A stretch of 64,000 nt of DNA, from contig OZ025818.1 in the NCBI GenBank assembly GCA_964019425.1, positions 496,001 through 560,000 on the forward strand, written 5' to 3'. Below, in pieces: positions 30,410 through 40,915 of this stretch (the stretch's first letter is position 1; every line of letters begins with the position of its first letter). The notes beneath the pieces were generated by a model that was not told where the DNA came from, did no database searches, and saw only the letters and a program-made list of their open reading frames with translations. The stretch comes from Flectonema sp. DT1601. Lineage: Eukaryota; Euglenozoa; Diplonemea; Diplonemida; Diplonemidae. Position numbers and translations under genes: made by a program.

Positions 30410-31282
30410 TCAGACGTGATCTTTTGTTCTGTCGTATTTCTCGCCCAGCACTCCCGCTGCTTCCAATACAAAGCGATCGGCGCCAGCGAAAGCTTTGCGA
30501 TCAACTAATCGAGAGCAGTTTGCGTTTTGCTTCTCTGCTGCTACTCGACGTTGAAATGCCGTAGTATGAGAAGGAGAGCCAACACCATAAAGTTGGAAGT
30601 CATTTATATCAAAAGAATTAGAATCAGTTGGAGAGCCATCCGGAAACAACACATCCAATCCGACTCGAATACTGCAGCTCGACATCGAATCGTCGATTAC
30701 AATTGTTTGGAAGTCGAGTTGAGTCTCAACAGATCTCTTGTTAGCTCCTCCCAGACCTGGGAATTCACGAAAAGCGCTACCACAACAGAAGAATGTGTGT
30801 TTTGGGACTTTCTCCTTCCACTTCGATTGTAAAATTAATCCAATCGCTCCAACAGCTGTCCTACAAACTACCACCATTGGTCCAGGGTACAACTCTGCTG
30901 CTTCATGAAGTAAAGTATTACAAAACCCATCTCTCGATGAGAGAAATATCGGAAGCCACTCAGCGTCACCTGGTGGAGGGATGTGAAATCGCAAGTTTTT
31001 CAATCCTGGAGCTGCTTTCATGGTCGGCTCCCAGGGGTTTCCCAAACATCGCGTTCTCCACATTTCAGTCAAGCCGTCAGCCTCACCCCCACCAATATAA
31101 ACTGGAGGGACAATACAATAATATTTACTAAACTCTTCGAAGGTCATCCCTCTCGCTGTTTCACCTCCTTGTGAATAATATTCTATTACCTTAGAACGTT
31201 CAGCAGGAGAGCAGTAGTTTGACAGTGACTCCGGCCATTTTGGGAGGCTGGGGTCGGATGATTTGCTGGTCTTCTGTCCCAT
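30410..31282 (-). CDS. Unrecognised 290-residue protein with N-myristoylation motif
   Basis: Begins MGQKTSKSS, which fits the N-myristoylation consensus (Gly2, Ser6) with following basic residues, so peripheral membrane attachment is likely. The rest looks like one globular domain with conserved-looking stretches (SRDGFCNTLLHEAA, MVVVCRTAVGAIGLIL, TFFCCGSAFREFPG). No catalytic motif that I can name. The acceptor TTTCTAACAACAG ends only 2 nt before the ATG, so the mRNA leader outside the spliced leader would be two bases. Confidence 0.75.
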   Translation of the reverse strand: MGQKTSKSSDPSLPKWPESLSNYCSPAERSKVIEYYSQGGETARGMTFEEFSKYYCIVPPVYIGGGEADGLTEMWRTRCLGNPWEPTMKAAPGLKNLRFHIPPPGDAEWLPIFLSSRDGFCNTLLHEAAELYPGPMVVVCRTAVGAIGLILQSKWKEKVPKHTFFCCGSAFREFPGLGGANKRSVETQLDFQTIVIDDSMSSCSIRVGLDVLFPDGSPTDSNSFDINDFQLYGVGSPSHTTAFQRRVAAEKQNANCSRLVDRKAFAGADRFVLEAAGVLGEKYDRTKDHV

Positions 31283-31831
31283 CCCTGTTGTTAGAAATAT
31301 AATTATGACATTCCTGTTGAGGATTTCGATTTGATGACGACACTCGTATTCCTCATCACAGGTATCTGTTAGAAAGTAGAGGAGGATTAAATTAATACTT
31401 TCAGAGCAAACTTTCCTTCACTTATTAATGATCTACGAAGGGGAGGGGAGGGGGCGGATACAAAAGTACTTTTTCTGGAGAGGCTCAGCACTAAAATAGA
31501 TACAATCAACGTGAAGGTCACACCACTAAATTCGAAGTACAATTACAACACAAACCACGTGATACGAATCACTTTGAGTCGCCCAAGGGTTTGGACCAAC
31601 TGTTTAACTGAAAGCCAACAACAACAAACAAGAACGACAATAAAACGTTTAGAAAGTCTGGCTGCACAATAAATCTTAACAATAAATAAAGGAACTGAGG
31701 CTTCTCACTGATACTTCACAAATACAAATCCCACGTCGTGAAACTATTAAAAGTAACGACTAGCCTGGAGGATGAAAAGGCAATTACTGGGATAGTGTTA
31801 AACAACAAAGAGTACACAATAAGTTAACGGA
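31283..31831. other. Intergenic, about 550 bp
   Basis: Leader of the myristoylated-protein gene and 3' UTR of the coiled-coil gene. A G-rich stretch (GGGGAGGGGAGGGGGCGG at 31440-31457) stands out from the AT-rich background. No gene seen. Confidence 0.5.
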
Positions 31832-32485
31832 CTACAATAAGGATTCATCAGGGGAGAATGGCTCACCAATACCGCAAGTACACAAGTCCAGCTGTCTCAA
31901 AATGACGGAGTTTTGGTCTGTGAGTCTCTTGATCTCTTCTTTATCAAATACATCACTAGAGTTGAGTGGTGCGATTGCTGGCTGCGTTGAAAGAGCCCGA
32001 GCAGCTGAGAGCTCAGCGCGGAGATGCGAAAGTTCATCCTCAAGAACCTTCGTTCGGTGGTCGCGGGAACGTTGAGACTGAACTGACTTCTTTTCGAAGT
32101 ATTTCAACTTTTCGCGCACATGCGCCAACTCCTTCAGAGCGGCGTCTCGCTCTCCCTCTGCCTTCAACAGCTGGTCACCGAATGCATTGTTTTGATCTGA
32201 CAGAAGTAACAGCTGCTGTTGTTGAAGATCTTGTGATTCGTCCCCGCAGCCACTGTTGCTGCTTTGCTCAGAGACGGAGCGGGATGTGCTGCTTCGAAGG
32301 CTTTCTACTTCCACTTCAAGTTCTCGACATCTCTTTACAATATTCGATCCTCTCATTCCTATTTCTTGTTCAAATACACAACAAGATGAATTCATGTTTT
32401 TAGATTTAGAAGTTCCTCCCATCCCATCCAACAGAAGCTTAGCGAGGAGACCAACTTCTTCAACTGGTCGGGTGTTCGTAAACAT
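31832..32485 (-). CDS. Small coiled-coil protein
   Basis: 217 residues from the ATG at 32485, which follows the acceptor CCCAACTCAG by 16 nt. Two coiled-coil stretches (about residues 45-65 and 100-160, EGERDAALKELAHVREKLKY then VLEDELSHLRAELSAARAL) are separated by a Ser/Gln-rich linker with QQQQLLLL. Cysteines cluster near both ends (NSSCCVF, LCTCGIG). No family recognised. A cytoskeletal or scaffold role is the usual expectation. Confidence 0.7.
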   Translation of the reverse strand: MFTNTRPVEEVGLLAKLLLDGMGGTSKSKNMNSSCCVFEQEIGMRGSNIVKRCRELEVEVESLRSSTSRSVSEQSSNSGCGDESQDLQQQQLLLLSDQNNAFGDQLLKAEGERDAALKELAHVREKLKYFEKKSVQSQRSRDHRTKVLEDELSHLRAELSAARALSTQPAIAPLNSSDVFDKEEIKRLTDQNSVILRQLDLCTCGIGEPFSPDESLL

Positions 32486-33069
32486 TTTTTGTGTGTTCAC
32501 CCTGAGTTGGGAAATTGATAACTATTCATAAGAAGAATACAATCTGACCTTCACTTCTATTACAATAATACTTTATTTGAATTGACACAAAAAAAAAAAA
32601 AAAAGAGACTTTTAAAGAAATGGCAAGAACTACATAAATGACGGCATGTCATCTGTGTAGATGATGAAAAAATCACTTTTTTTTTTTTTTTTTTTCCGGT
32701 TTTTTTCTAACAACGCTGTTTTTTTTCTTCTGAAAAATACAATTAAATAAAATAATAATAATCGTAAAAAATATATACATCTACCCCTACTTTCCTAAAT
32801 CTAAATAACTGGTTCATAAAACTGGTGTTTCGTAAGGAGCACAAGTCCGAATAACAGACCCGTGAAGGTCCTCTACCCTGCAAATGAAATGAAGAAACAA
32901 TAAAAAAAAAAAAAAAAAAAAAAAAAGAAATGAAATTTTTTTTATAACAAGCGTGGACAGCTGACAAAAGGACACTGCCGTGAATATGCCACAAGAACCA
33001 CTGCAAACTTCAAACCTAAAGCAGATTGCCTGTTGTTCGCGACGTTAGTTTATCTGGTGGAACAATCGA
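32486..33069. other. Intergenic, about 580 bp, homopolymer-rich
   Basis: Several A and T runs (for example 32589-32603, 32678-32695 and 32903-32926). Contains the acceptor for the coiled-coil gene (CAG, G at 32502) and the 3' UTR of the next gene. No ORF supported. Confidence 0.5.
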
Positions 33070-34590
33070 TCACATTTGCCTTCCAAAAGAATGATTTGAT
33101 TGATAAGAATAATTACCATATCCGTACTCATTACGGTCATGAGCAGACTCCCTCCTGGAGTTTGACTGGTCGTGACTGAAGTACATATCGTGTTCTGAGT
33201 CAGTAGCATGAGGACAGTTAACGATGCGACAGTAATGTCGATATTGAGTGAAGTGGTTTTCATTATTTACTTCAAAACAAGAACCTTCTGAAGGACACCA
33301 AGGGAGGGGGAGGTCAGGTTGGAAAGACTGTCGAGTATCATCACGTGGATCGTAATCATAATCAGGTGAGTTATTCATCGGAACAAAGTCTACACTTGTA
33401 GTGTGTTGCTGTCTTACATAGTACCCTCCCTGTCTCTGTTGACTGCTGTGATGTCCAGCAGCTGGTGGAGTAGAAACTCGTTGACCGCCGGAGGGTTGCT
33501 GTGCTGGTGTCAGCATCGGAGTTGAAATCTTTGCCACGGTATTGCTGTGTGGGTCTCCAATTGAAATAACTGTCGTGTTGTTGTTACTTTTAATATCATT
33601 TGTTAGACTCTTCTCGTGTAACTTACTAGCAGGGGATTCAATGCCATCTGCACTGTCTTCACAAAAGTGTTTGTCGGTACCGTAGTCGCTGGGACTTTGT
33701 GCGGCAACGATCACATCCGGGATCTCTGTGGACAAGTTTAGTGAAAGCTGTTCATCGTTGTTGACTTCTGATTCGATTGAAATCAATTGTTCAATTCCTT
33801 CTCTGTACGTCTTACTCTTCGGGATTCCTAAGGTCTCAGCGTTATCATTTAAGTTTACTTTCTTCTTACCAGAAACACTGCCATCACCAGAAGTGAAGTT
33901 CGTAATGTACAACGCCATACCTTCCATGTCGATATCCTTTAGCTTTGGGTGTAACAGTAATCTGTTTAAAGGAACTGTCGGCAGAAGTCGAACACAAACA
34001 CCTTCTGGCTCATCAAGTTGAGAACAAGTAACAACAAAGAAGGATCGAGGCTCAGTTAGGATTTCTGGTTCAGGAGAATACGACTCACGAAGAAGACTTC
34101 TAATTGGAGTCTTCACATCAGACGAAGAAGAGCTACCACTGGAGCTCATCGATGGGTCTTTTGATTTCTTCGGAGAGTTAGTGGCGTCGAGAAGCTGACC
34201 TGATTTCAGATCCGCTGATATCTTTGATGGTGAACTCTGATGATGACTTCTTTTGATTTGTTCTCCTTTTGGTGTTAACGCTCTTGGTGGTGGGAATGCT
34301 ACTTTCGGAGTCATCCCTTTTGCTGTTCCTGACATTTCCTTCAGAGGGTTACTCTTCACACCAACATGTAAACGTTCTACTCGAGGAGATAAAGGTCGCC
34401 GTTCTACTTCTTGGTCTGCTGTTGATGATACCGCGCGTTCTACGATTTCTGGTGGTTTTCGTTCTTCTGGTTCATCTTTATCTTTGCTCTTGTCTTTACA
34501 ACATCTCTTATAACAACAATACGCAAGTATTCCACCTTGAATTAGAATAACAGCACCAGCAACCATCAGAAGTATCCATGGTAGCTCCAT
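33070..34590 (-). CDS. Single-pass membrane protein with long disordered tail
   Basis: 506 residues. The N-terminal hydrophobic segment (residues 5-24) is followed by YCCYKRCCKDKSKDKDE, a cysteine and lysine cluster typical of palmitoylated, cytosol-facing juxtamembrane sequence. The rest is mostly low-complexity Ser/Pro-rich sequence. A more ordered central part (about 180-260, FFVVTCSQLDEPEGVCVRLL) could be a small domain. The end is rich in Tyr, His and Asn. I do not recognise a family. An acceptor (ATTAAAACAG) lies 16 nt before the ATG. A type III signal-anchored protein is the simplest reading. Confidence 0.75.
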   Translation of the reverse strand: MELPWILLMVAGAVILIQGGILAYCCYKRCCKDKSKDKDEPEERKPPEIVERAVSSTADQEVERRPLSPRVERLHVGVKSNPLKEMSGTAKGMTPKVAFPPPRALTPKGEQIKRSHHQSSPSKISADLKSGQLLDATNSPKKSKDPSMSSSGSSSSSDVKTPIRSLLRESYSPEPEILTEPRSFFVVTCSQLDEPEGVCVRLLPTVPLNRLLLHPKLKDIDMEGMALYITNFTSGDGSVSGKKKVNLNDNAETLGIPKSKTYREGIEQLISIESEVNNDEQLSLNLSTEIPDVIVAAQSPSDYGTDKHFCEDSADGIESPASKLHEKSLTNDIKSNNNTTVISIGDPHSNTVAKISTPMLTPAQQPSGGQRVSTPPAAGHHSSQQRQGGYYVRQQHTTSVDFVPMNNSPDYDYDPRDDTRQSFQPDLPLPWCPSEGSCFEVNNENHFTQYRHYCRIVNCPHATDSEHDMYFSHDQSNSRRESAHDRNEYGYGNYSYQSNHSFGRQM

Positions 34591-34859
34591 GTGTCGGGGG
34601 AGGGACCTGTTTTAATAGTAAAAATATAACTGAAATTATATCATATTAAAGTCAGCGAGTATCATTCTCCCTATTTCCTGTACTCCCACATGGGGGCAGT
34701 ACAAGTAATCAAAATTAAAGGAACACAACAGAACCCGTCAGTGTAATACACCTTGCCTTAGGACCGACTGACCCGTGTCCAACTGCTGTTGACACGGAAA
34801 CCTTCTCCACTTCGGCCTTCAATGTTCTCCATTGAATATTCGCTACTAGAGAGATGTTA

Positions 34860-35690
34860 TCAATCAATCCAATGTCGGTAATTACAATTATCATTCTTAA
34901 CCCAAGCAACCTCAAACCATGAACGTACCATCTTATTAGTTGGATGTACCATGACAGACTCATTCGTAAAGTACTTCGAAAAGAACACATTCGGTGGAGA
35001 GCAAAGCTGCCACTTCTGAGCACACGGATGGTATTCCCTGTAGAATGGACAGAAGTTGTGCCGATCAAGAAGTTTAAAAAACGACACGAGTTGAGATTTA
35101 TTAAAAAGAGGATCCTCGAAATGTAATTCCAAAGCAAGTCTCTCGACTTTAGAAAGAACATCCGACTGCTGTTCGTATATCTGATGGAAAGCTGACCACT
35201 CGCAACCTTCGCAGTCAACTTTTAATACGTCGATTTTATTATTCGTCATATTTGATATTTCTAAGATATGAGAAAGCGTCGCCATCTCCTTGTCGTTTAC
35301 TATTCGATTTTCAGAAGAAAGTCCGACTTTCCAAAAATCTAAATTTTTCGATAATTCCATGTGTCGCTTGTCAGTAAAAGTAACAAAAGGATCGAAAGAT
35401 GCCACCCGACAGCCATGTTTTCGAACCATGTGAAAATCGAATTTCATGTGACTCAGTTTCCTCCCACCAATAGCGACAACCGCACAATTCTGTTCTGTGA
35501 AATCATCAAAACAGACTCTCTTTGGATATTGTTTACCACCGACCTTCTTTATTAGTTTACAGACACCGTTACTTTCTAAGTCGTCTACTAGGAGTCTTCT
35601 TATTGCAGAAGCTACTTGTTTATCATCAACATCATTGTTCCCAAGACAACAAACTGTCACTATCAGTACAATACATAATCTCATTGTCAT
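34860..35690 (-). CDS. Secreted FkbM/METTL24-like methyltransferase
   Basis: 276 residues with an N-terminal signal peptide (MTMRLCIVLIVTVCCLG). The core has the class I methyltransferase pattern of the Methyltransf_21/FkbM group: CAVVAIGG as a degenerate motif I, ASFDPF, and IDVLKVDCEGCEW, the family hallmark. About ten cysteines suggest disulfides, in line with an ER or secreted protein. Unlike typical SAM-binding loops the first glycine motif is short, so activity is not certain. The acceptor TTTTTTCCAG lies 6 nt before the ATG. Confidence 0.8.
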   Translation of the reverse strand: MTMRLCIVLIVTVCCLGNNDVDDKQVASAIRRLLVDDLESNGVCKLIKKVGGKQYPKRVCFDDFTEQNCAVVAIGGRKLSHMKFDFHMVRKHGCRVASFDPFVTFTDKRHMELSKNLDFWKVGLSSENRIVNDKEMATLSHILEISNMTNNKIDVLKVDCEGCEWSAFHQIYEQQSDVLSKVERLALELHFEDPLFNKSQLVSFFKLLDRHNFCPFYREYHPCAQKWQLCSPPNVFFSKYFTNESVMVHPTNKMVRSWFEVAWVKNDNCNYRHWID

Positions 35691-35967
35691 TTATGACTGG
35701 AAAAAACAACAACAAAAAAAAAAAAAAAATAGAAAAACTCAAATTTTAATAAAATCAAAACACAACTTTTTTAGTAATGATCTTCATCAGGTAAAGTCAA
35801 GTCACTGTTTTGAGAGAAGAGGGTCGTAGAATTTCAAATTATGATATCCTCGTCAGCTTTAACAGTCACGTGACGTGTAAACAATAACGTGTTGAAATAC
35901 TTAAAAAAAACAGCGGGAAAAAAAAAAAAATCGAAAAAGCAAATAAAACAAATCCTAACAATATGTC

Positions 35968-36330
35968 TCACTCGGCTTCACCGAAGACAGCAACAGCTTG
36001 ATGAAGTATGAGATCGCTGTCAACAACATCACCGCAATCTTGAAACACTATTTGAACTTTTTCATAAGAAACACCTTTCGGTATCTCCCACGTCACTTGA
36101 CGAGGTGAGTGTAGTACTCCAATAACGAAGTCACACAGATGGTCATCAAAATCATCTTCAGAATCTCCAGCTGGATATAAACTTTCATAATCAATAACAC
36201 CTTTGAGACCATTCCACACACTTCGTCTTCTTCCTTTTCTTGGATACGAACTCGGTATGTTTATGTCTTGAATTGCTTGTGAAAGTTTCGTCTCAGTTCC
36301 TTCTCCTCCACATGAGCAAACATCTCCCAT
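35968..36330 (-). CDS. Unrecognised 120-residue acidic protein
   Basis: Begins MGDVCSCGGEG from the ATG at 36330. A short basic patch (YPRKGRRRSVWNGLKG) precedes acidic sequence (DSEDDFDDHLCD) and a compact end with predicted strands (VTWEIPKGVSYEKVQIVFQD). No family recognised. Asp after Gly2 argues against myristoylation. ATTTTTAG ends 8 nt before the ATG and is a plausible acceptor. Confidence 0.65.
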   Translation of the reverse strand: MGDVCSCGGEGTETKLSQAIQDINIPSSYPRKGRRRSVWNGLKGVIDYESLYPAGDSEDDFDDHLCDFVIGVLHSPRQVTWEIPKGVSYEKVQIVFQDCGDVVDSDLILHQAVAVFGEAE

Positions 36331-36733
36331 CAAATACTAAAAATTAGATTTGTTGTGTAATATCTGTGAAGGGAATAAAACTGAAATGCGAAAATAGTTT
36401 TTTTTCCTTCTTAGTTATCATTTTGGTATTGCTGTTCAGAAATATAAATCAAATCAAGTAAGAAGGCGATTCTTTCGTATCGTTTTTCACGAGTTCTAAA
36501 AGTAATCTAAAGGGGGATTTGTTATTTTGGTTCAAATTCAGGTGTGAGAGGGCTTACAGTTTTCATTTCTTTTTTTTTTTTTGAGAGACTCTGTGACACA
36601 GGTTTAAGCATACAATTTATGATAACGTTAACAATAAATATTATATATTTTTATTTCTTTAGTTCAGGTTTTTTTCTTATATCGGAAACATCTCTGAAGA
36701 GGTAGACTGTCTGACTACACAATCACAATACGG
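36331..36733. other. Intergenic, about 400 bp
   Basis: AT-rich leader and 3' UTR sequence. Short T runs occur at 36399-36407 and 36570-36581. No gene seen. Confidence 0.5.
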
Positions 36734-38212
36734 CTACTCGATGTCTGACATCATTTTCTTAATTGCTAACAGTCTCGCTCTGTTTCTTTGATGAGCACAG
36801 TGCTCATCAAAAGAGAGGCTGGGGTTTGCCGATACATGTCCGTCATAACCATCAGCGTGCTCGAGCATCGCACGCACGGCATTGAGTGCATGGTTCGATA
36901 AAAAAGGAGACGCAGCATTATCAGAAATGACTGTCGTTATCGTAGTAGTGATACCAGAGTCAGATGAGGTAAACTCTCCCGTGGCTGGAGACTTTACTGT
37001 CGTACTTAACTGAACATGACCAGGAGGGAGGTCTTGGTCTTTGTTGTTGGATACGATGGGTTGTTGATCAATACTTTGAATGGGTTCACTCACTTCTCTA
37101 ATTTGAGAAACTTCCATCTGAGGTAGTGGCTGCATTCCGAGTGATGAAATAGTTTTAATTCTATCGATACAATTAACACAATCCTCAATATGATGACGAG
37201 CTAGTTGAGACACAACAGCATCTCTACTAGAGACTAGTTTGACAGCCTCCCACATAGACAACGCGTTTCCAAACATCATCGTCGCCTTGGAAACCAAATC
37301 AGCGAAGTTCTCAGGGTGTCGTTGAGGGTCAGCAATGGCCATAAATTGATCTATTTTAGAAGAGGCGTGACGGGCGTCTTCCAACGCTCTATCAGCTTGC
37401 TGTCGAAGAGAAACAGAATTACTGGAAACACTATCAGGAGCTCTAGTTGTTCTCGCTAACATAGAAGAGGTGCGAAGTGGTGATTCTGGTTGTTCTACAG
37501 GTAATGATGTTTGCTGCATTCCAGGAGAAGCATTCTCATAAGGATTAATCATCTCTTCTTCTGGATATGGTTCTAGTCTTCTCCAGTCTTCTGCTGTCAT
37601 TCCCGCTGGTACTAATACTTGAGGGTGTCTCCAGGCTTTGCTGTGACTTGAATTAGGTTGATAAGCCACTTGTAGTGTTTCCATCTGCTGCTGTTGTATA
37701 ACAGCTTGAATAGCTGATTCCCACACTGGTGGCTCCGGTTCGATTGTTCCCACAGACACATTTTCATCCGGTTTTGGAGCCCCAAGTCCGGACAATCCTT
37801 TTTCCATTAGCGCGTTCAACGCATTGTCAAAGAGAGCTGCCTTTTCATCAGTGCTGAGGTTTTGGTTGGTTGCTGGCGGGTTCGCTTTTGCGGGGACGGC
37901 TGTGTCAAGTCTCGCAAACTGCGCAGAAAGATGAGTTGTGCCGGTTGGTGTTGGAGGACCCCTGTGATGCGGATTCGCCGGGTGCGGAGAATGATTTCTT
38001 CTGTCGAACTCCCTGACGTCGATTATATTATTACTGACACCCGAATTGGGTTGTCTTCCTCTGACTGGTGTTACTGATCTACTTCCACTCACTGCAGCTG
38101 CTACTCCTCTCAAACTAGCAGCCCACGTCTGACCAGACAAATCATTCCTCGCAGCAGGGGGTCTCCCCCTACCACTGGCAGCTGATGCCCTCGGGAGAGG
38201 AATTGTGCTCTC
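36734..38212 (-). CDS. Low-complexity protein, start exon uncertain
   Basis: At least 492 residues from the acceptor CCCCACTCGCAG at 38213. No ATG lies in this frame before residue 236, so the start must be in an upstream exon. A tentative exon ends with ATG at 38650-38652 immediately before GTAGGT, and joining it across 437 nt gives MESTIPLPRA in frame. That intron is longer than the others in this window. The protein is Pro/Ser/Gln-rich and mostly disordered, with one helical segment (about 315-400, LRQQADRALEDARHASSKID). No family recognised. Confidence 0.65.
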   Translation of the reverse strand, partial: ESTIPLPRASAASGRGRPPAARNDLSGQTWAASLRGVAAAVSGSRSVTPVRGRQPNSGVSNNIIDVREFDRRNHSPHPANPHHRGPPTPTGTTHLSAQFARLDTAVPAKANPPATNQNLSTDEKAALFDNALNALMEKGLSGLGAPKPDENVSVGTIEPEPPVWESAIQAVIQQQQMETLQVAYQPNSSHSKAWRHPQVLVPAGMTAEDWRRLEPYPEEEMINPYENASPGMQQTSLPVEQPESPLRTSSMLARTTRAPDSVSSNSVSLRQQADRALEDARHASSKIDQFMAIADPQRHPENFADLVSKATMMFGNALSMWEAVKLVSSRDAVVSQLARHHIEDCVNCIDRIKTISSLGMQPLPQMEVSQIREVSEPIQSIDQQPIVSNNKDQDLPPGHVQLSTTVKSPATGEFTSSDSGITTTITTVISDNAASPFLSNHALNAVRAMLEHADGYDGHVSANPSLSFDEHCAHQRNRARLLAIKKMMSDIE

Positions 38213-39378
38213 CTGCGAGTGGGGTTGAAATGAATTAAAAGAGTTGTAGAGATTAATTATAACAAAACAATTCACAGGCAAAACCGATCCGCTGACTGCA
38301 ACAAAAACAATTAAAACATTTTTTCCGACGACTACCTTGTGAGAAACTAACAGAAGGATAGCAGGTCGTGTTTTCAAGAGACCAGATCACTGTTTCCGTC
38401 AGGACAGAACGAACCAATTTAACTCATCTCAGTCACGTATTAGGTTGTTGACTTTTAGATAGAAAGAGTGCAAAGTCAACATCTAACAGTGACGCCACTT
38501 AAAACAAAAGAAATGGAAGAACAATTTAAAAAAAAGTATTTTCCAAATCTGAAGTGACGTTGAGAAGTCTTATTCTCCTTGTGTGATTTAGGTATTAAAA
38601 CTAACAAAAATATTCTTGTTGTGCATACATGACCAAGCTGCTGACCTACCATGGATAGAGCTGGTAGGGAACTATGAACATGTTGCAAACACAACAGGAA
38701 TTGGAGAGTAAAAATGAAAGATTCCTCCCTAAGCAATAGTGTCGACGGGAGTGTATTGGAAGTTTATAACCTTCGAAAGCAGCCTGTTTCTCTGTGCAGT
38801 AAATTAATTTCATTCAAAAAAAAAAAAAAAAAAAAAAAAAAAACACACAACAGAAGCATGTAGCAGCAACTACGGCTTCGCGATATCAACGAAAATTGAA
38901 CTGCCCGTCAACCACCTGAAGAGGTGGGCCAACAATTTGACAATCCCGAAGGTAGCATTAACTACTGCGACAGGTGTAAAAAACTATAAAATTAAAATAC
39001 TTAAACAGAAACAGACACAAAGAAAACAACTCGTTGCCTCACTGCTATAAACTTTTCGTTTGAAGTTTGTCCCAAAGAGAATCTCTACAACTGATAACAT
39101 AAGGAAGGCTGACGTAGCCATGCAAGACGAGTACAGGACATGTAATTAGAGAGGAAAGAATAAGTTGAATCGCCTGACTAATCTTGAAAGAATAAAAAAG
39201 AGAATTTGGCAGTTAGAAAGGCCAGAAAACGAAAAGTGTTGCTGTCGCTACTTTCAGAACGACAACAAATTAAGACATTTCAAAACTGTCTTTCGAATTG
39301 AAATGAGAAGTCGACGGGAGACGTCGAATTGAAAGATGTCAACAAGAAGAAGAACAACAAGAACAAAACAGAAGTACC
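38213..39378. other. 1.2-kb region with possible leader exon and a 28-base A run
   Basis: Holds the tentative first exon of the preceding gene (about 38650-38788), preceded on the minus strand by T28 (plus-strand A at 38815-38842) and ACTGCACAG, a strong acceptor context. The rest (38900-39378) is the 3' UTR side of the next gene. No other coding potential supported. Confidence 0.45.
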
Positions 39379-40470
39379 CTACTCTGCCCAACCTTTGTCT
39401 AACATCACACAATTATCGTGAATAGCATACTCTCTGTGTCTTGAACATATTAAGAATCCATTCTCTGTCAAGTCACTACAAACTGCTTTGAACTTTGAGA
39501 GTGCCTGACTGAGAGTGACATTGTAAAGTCGAAGGGTAGTGAACCACTGAAATCGACCTCCGACATCTTTCTTTTTAGCATTCCTACTAACATGACATCT
39601 ATGACGGGATGATATAAATTTAAATAATGATTTCTGATCTGGAACTATAAGAACTTTGATATGGAATTCAAAATAAACAGAATTAGAATCTCTTCTCTTC
39701 TCTCCCTCAACTAACGGAAACACACCAGACTGGTAGAGGTCTGAGCAGTTGCTGGTTTCAATGTTTTCGTCTAATGCGATTTCTAATTTTAATCTTTTGA
39801 CAGGAATTCCCTCGCGAAACATCTGCCTAGCCTTGCTATACATGTGAATAATTGCTGACTCTAGAGTTCCTTGATGCCAGAAAGTACTCATCGGTTGAAT
39901 GGGATGCAATGAATCACTCGGTAGTTCAATATTAACAGCATTCATGTTTAGCTTTGAGCATTTCTTTTCGAAATCAGAAAAAGTTTTTCCATCGATTGGT
40001 AATGTCGTTGCGTGGGCTTCAAAACGTCCTTTATGACAAGTTGAGATCTTTTCACCAAACTGAATCCGAATCCCAATTCTTACTAATGGAATACACATCG
40101 AAGACTGAACTAAAATAAATTCATCCTTCGTAGTGCTCCCTGAGCCGCTGAAGATATCTTTTATTTTCAACTCTTCAACCACAGCAATACTGCAGGTTTC
40201 CGACGACATAAAACCAACATGTCGGAATTTGATTAGAGTAACGTCACTGTCGCTGTCAGGTTCCAATTGTTGTTGTTTGATGTATTCAGCGGCCATCTCT
40301 CTAACACCCAACGAAGTCGATAAGATACCAAACTTAATGTTACTGAGATCTACTTCATCACTCTTCTTTATCGTAATACCCGAGTGTGTCATCTTCTGCA
40401 ACAGTTCAACAGCAGCAGAGTATTCCTTCTCACTGAACCCGATGAGGGATATTTTCGTTGATTTCATCAT
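39379..40470 (-). CDS. Unrecognised 363-residue globular protein
   Basis: Starts MMKSTKISLIGFSEKEYSAA with alternating strands and helices. Later segments (FEAHATTLPIDGKTFSDFEKKC, FWHQGTLESAIIHMYSKARQ and GGRFQWFTTLRLYNVTLSQA) read as a folded alpha/beta protein with no signal peptide or membrane span. The repeated 'small strand, TL, DF/AL, helix' pattern is reminiscent of an internal duplication. I do not recognise the family. The upstream context is pyrimidine-rich and ends ATCATAAG 22 nt before the ATG. Confidence 0.75.
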   Translation of the reverse strand: MMKSTKISLIGFSEKEYSAAVELLQKMTHSGITIKKSDEVDLSNIKFGILSTSLGVREMAAEYIKQQQLEPDSDSDVTLIKFRHVGFMSSETCSIAVVEELKIKDIFSGSGSTTKDEFILVQSSMCIPLVRIGIRIQFGEKISTCHKGRFEAHATTLPIDGKTFSDFEKKCSKLNMNAVNIELPSDSLHPIQPMSTFWHQGTLESAIIHMYSKARQMFREGIPVKRLKLEIALDENIETSNCSDLYQSGVFPLVEGEKRRDSNSVYFEFHIKVLIVPDQKSLFKFISSRHRCHVSRNAKKKDVGGRFQWFTTLRLYNVTLSQALSKFKAVCSDLTENGFLICSRHREYAIHDNCVMLDKGWAE

Positions 40471-40915
40471 TTTCGTAAATATATAAAACTTATGATTTAG
40501 TTAGAAGGAAAAAAAATGTAATAATAAAAAAAAAATAAACATTCAGAATTATTTGCTTAAGATGCTGATCGTAATAATAATTTCAGGTGAGAGACGACCT
40601 GTTTTATTTATATCAACACTACGATACTTTAAAGAAAACCTTTTTCTGAAGTGATGTAAACTACTCACTTCGCAGGGCACACAAATAGAGTGCGGCATAT
40701 GACTATATTGAAATGAAGGACAAAACTACTCATCTGACGAATTGTGTTTCAGAGTTGTCAACCATCCTTCTCAAACGTGCGTATTTTGTAACAATCCTGA
40801 CGTGTTTATGAAAATCGTTAGGTCGCTTCTCCAACTGATATTCTTATCAAAACATCTTCCTGAGATGTATTAAATACCAACTCGAATAGCTGAACACAAC
40901 ACAACAGGAACACGT
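40471..40915. other. Intergenic, about 445 bp
   Basis: Leader of the 363-residue gene and 3' UTR of the bL21m gene. A-rich (for example 40529-40537). No gene seen. Confidence 0.5.

Noticed and set aside
35968-36330. N-myristoylated protein (MGDVCS)
   Set aside because: An acidic residue directly after Gly2 is disfavoured by N-myristoyltransferase.
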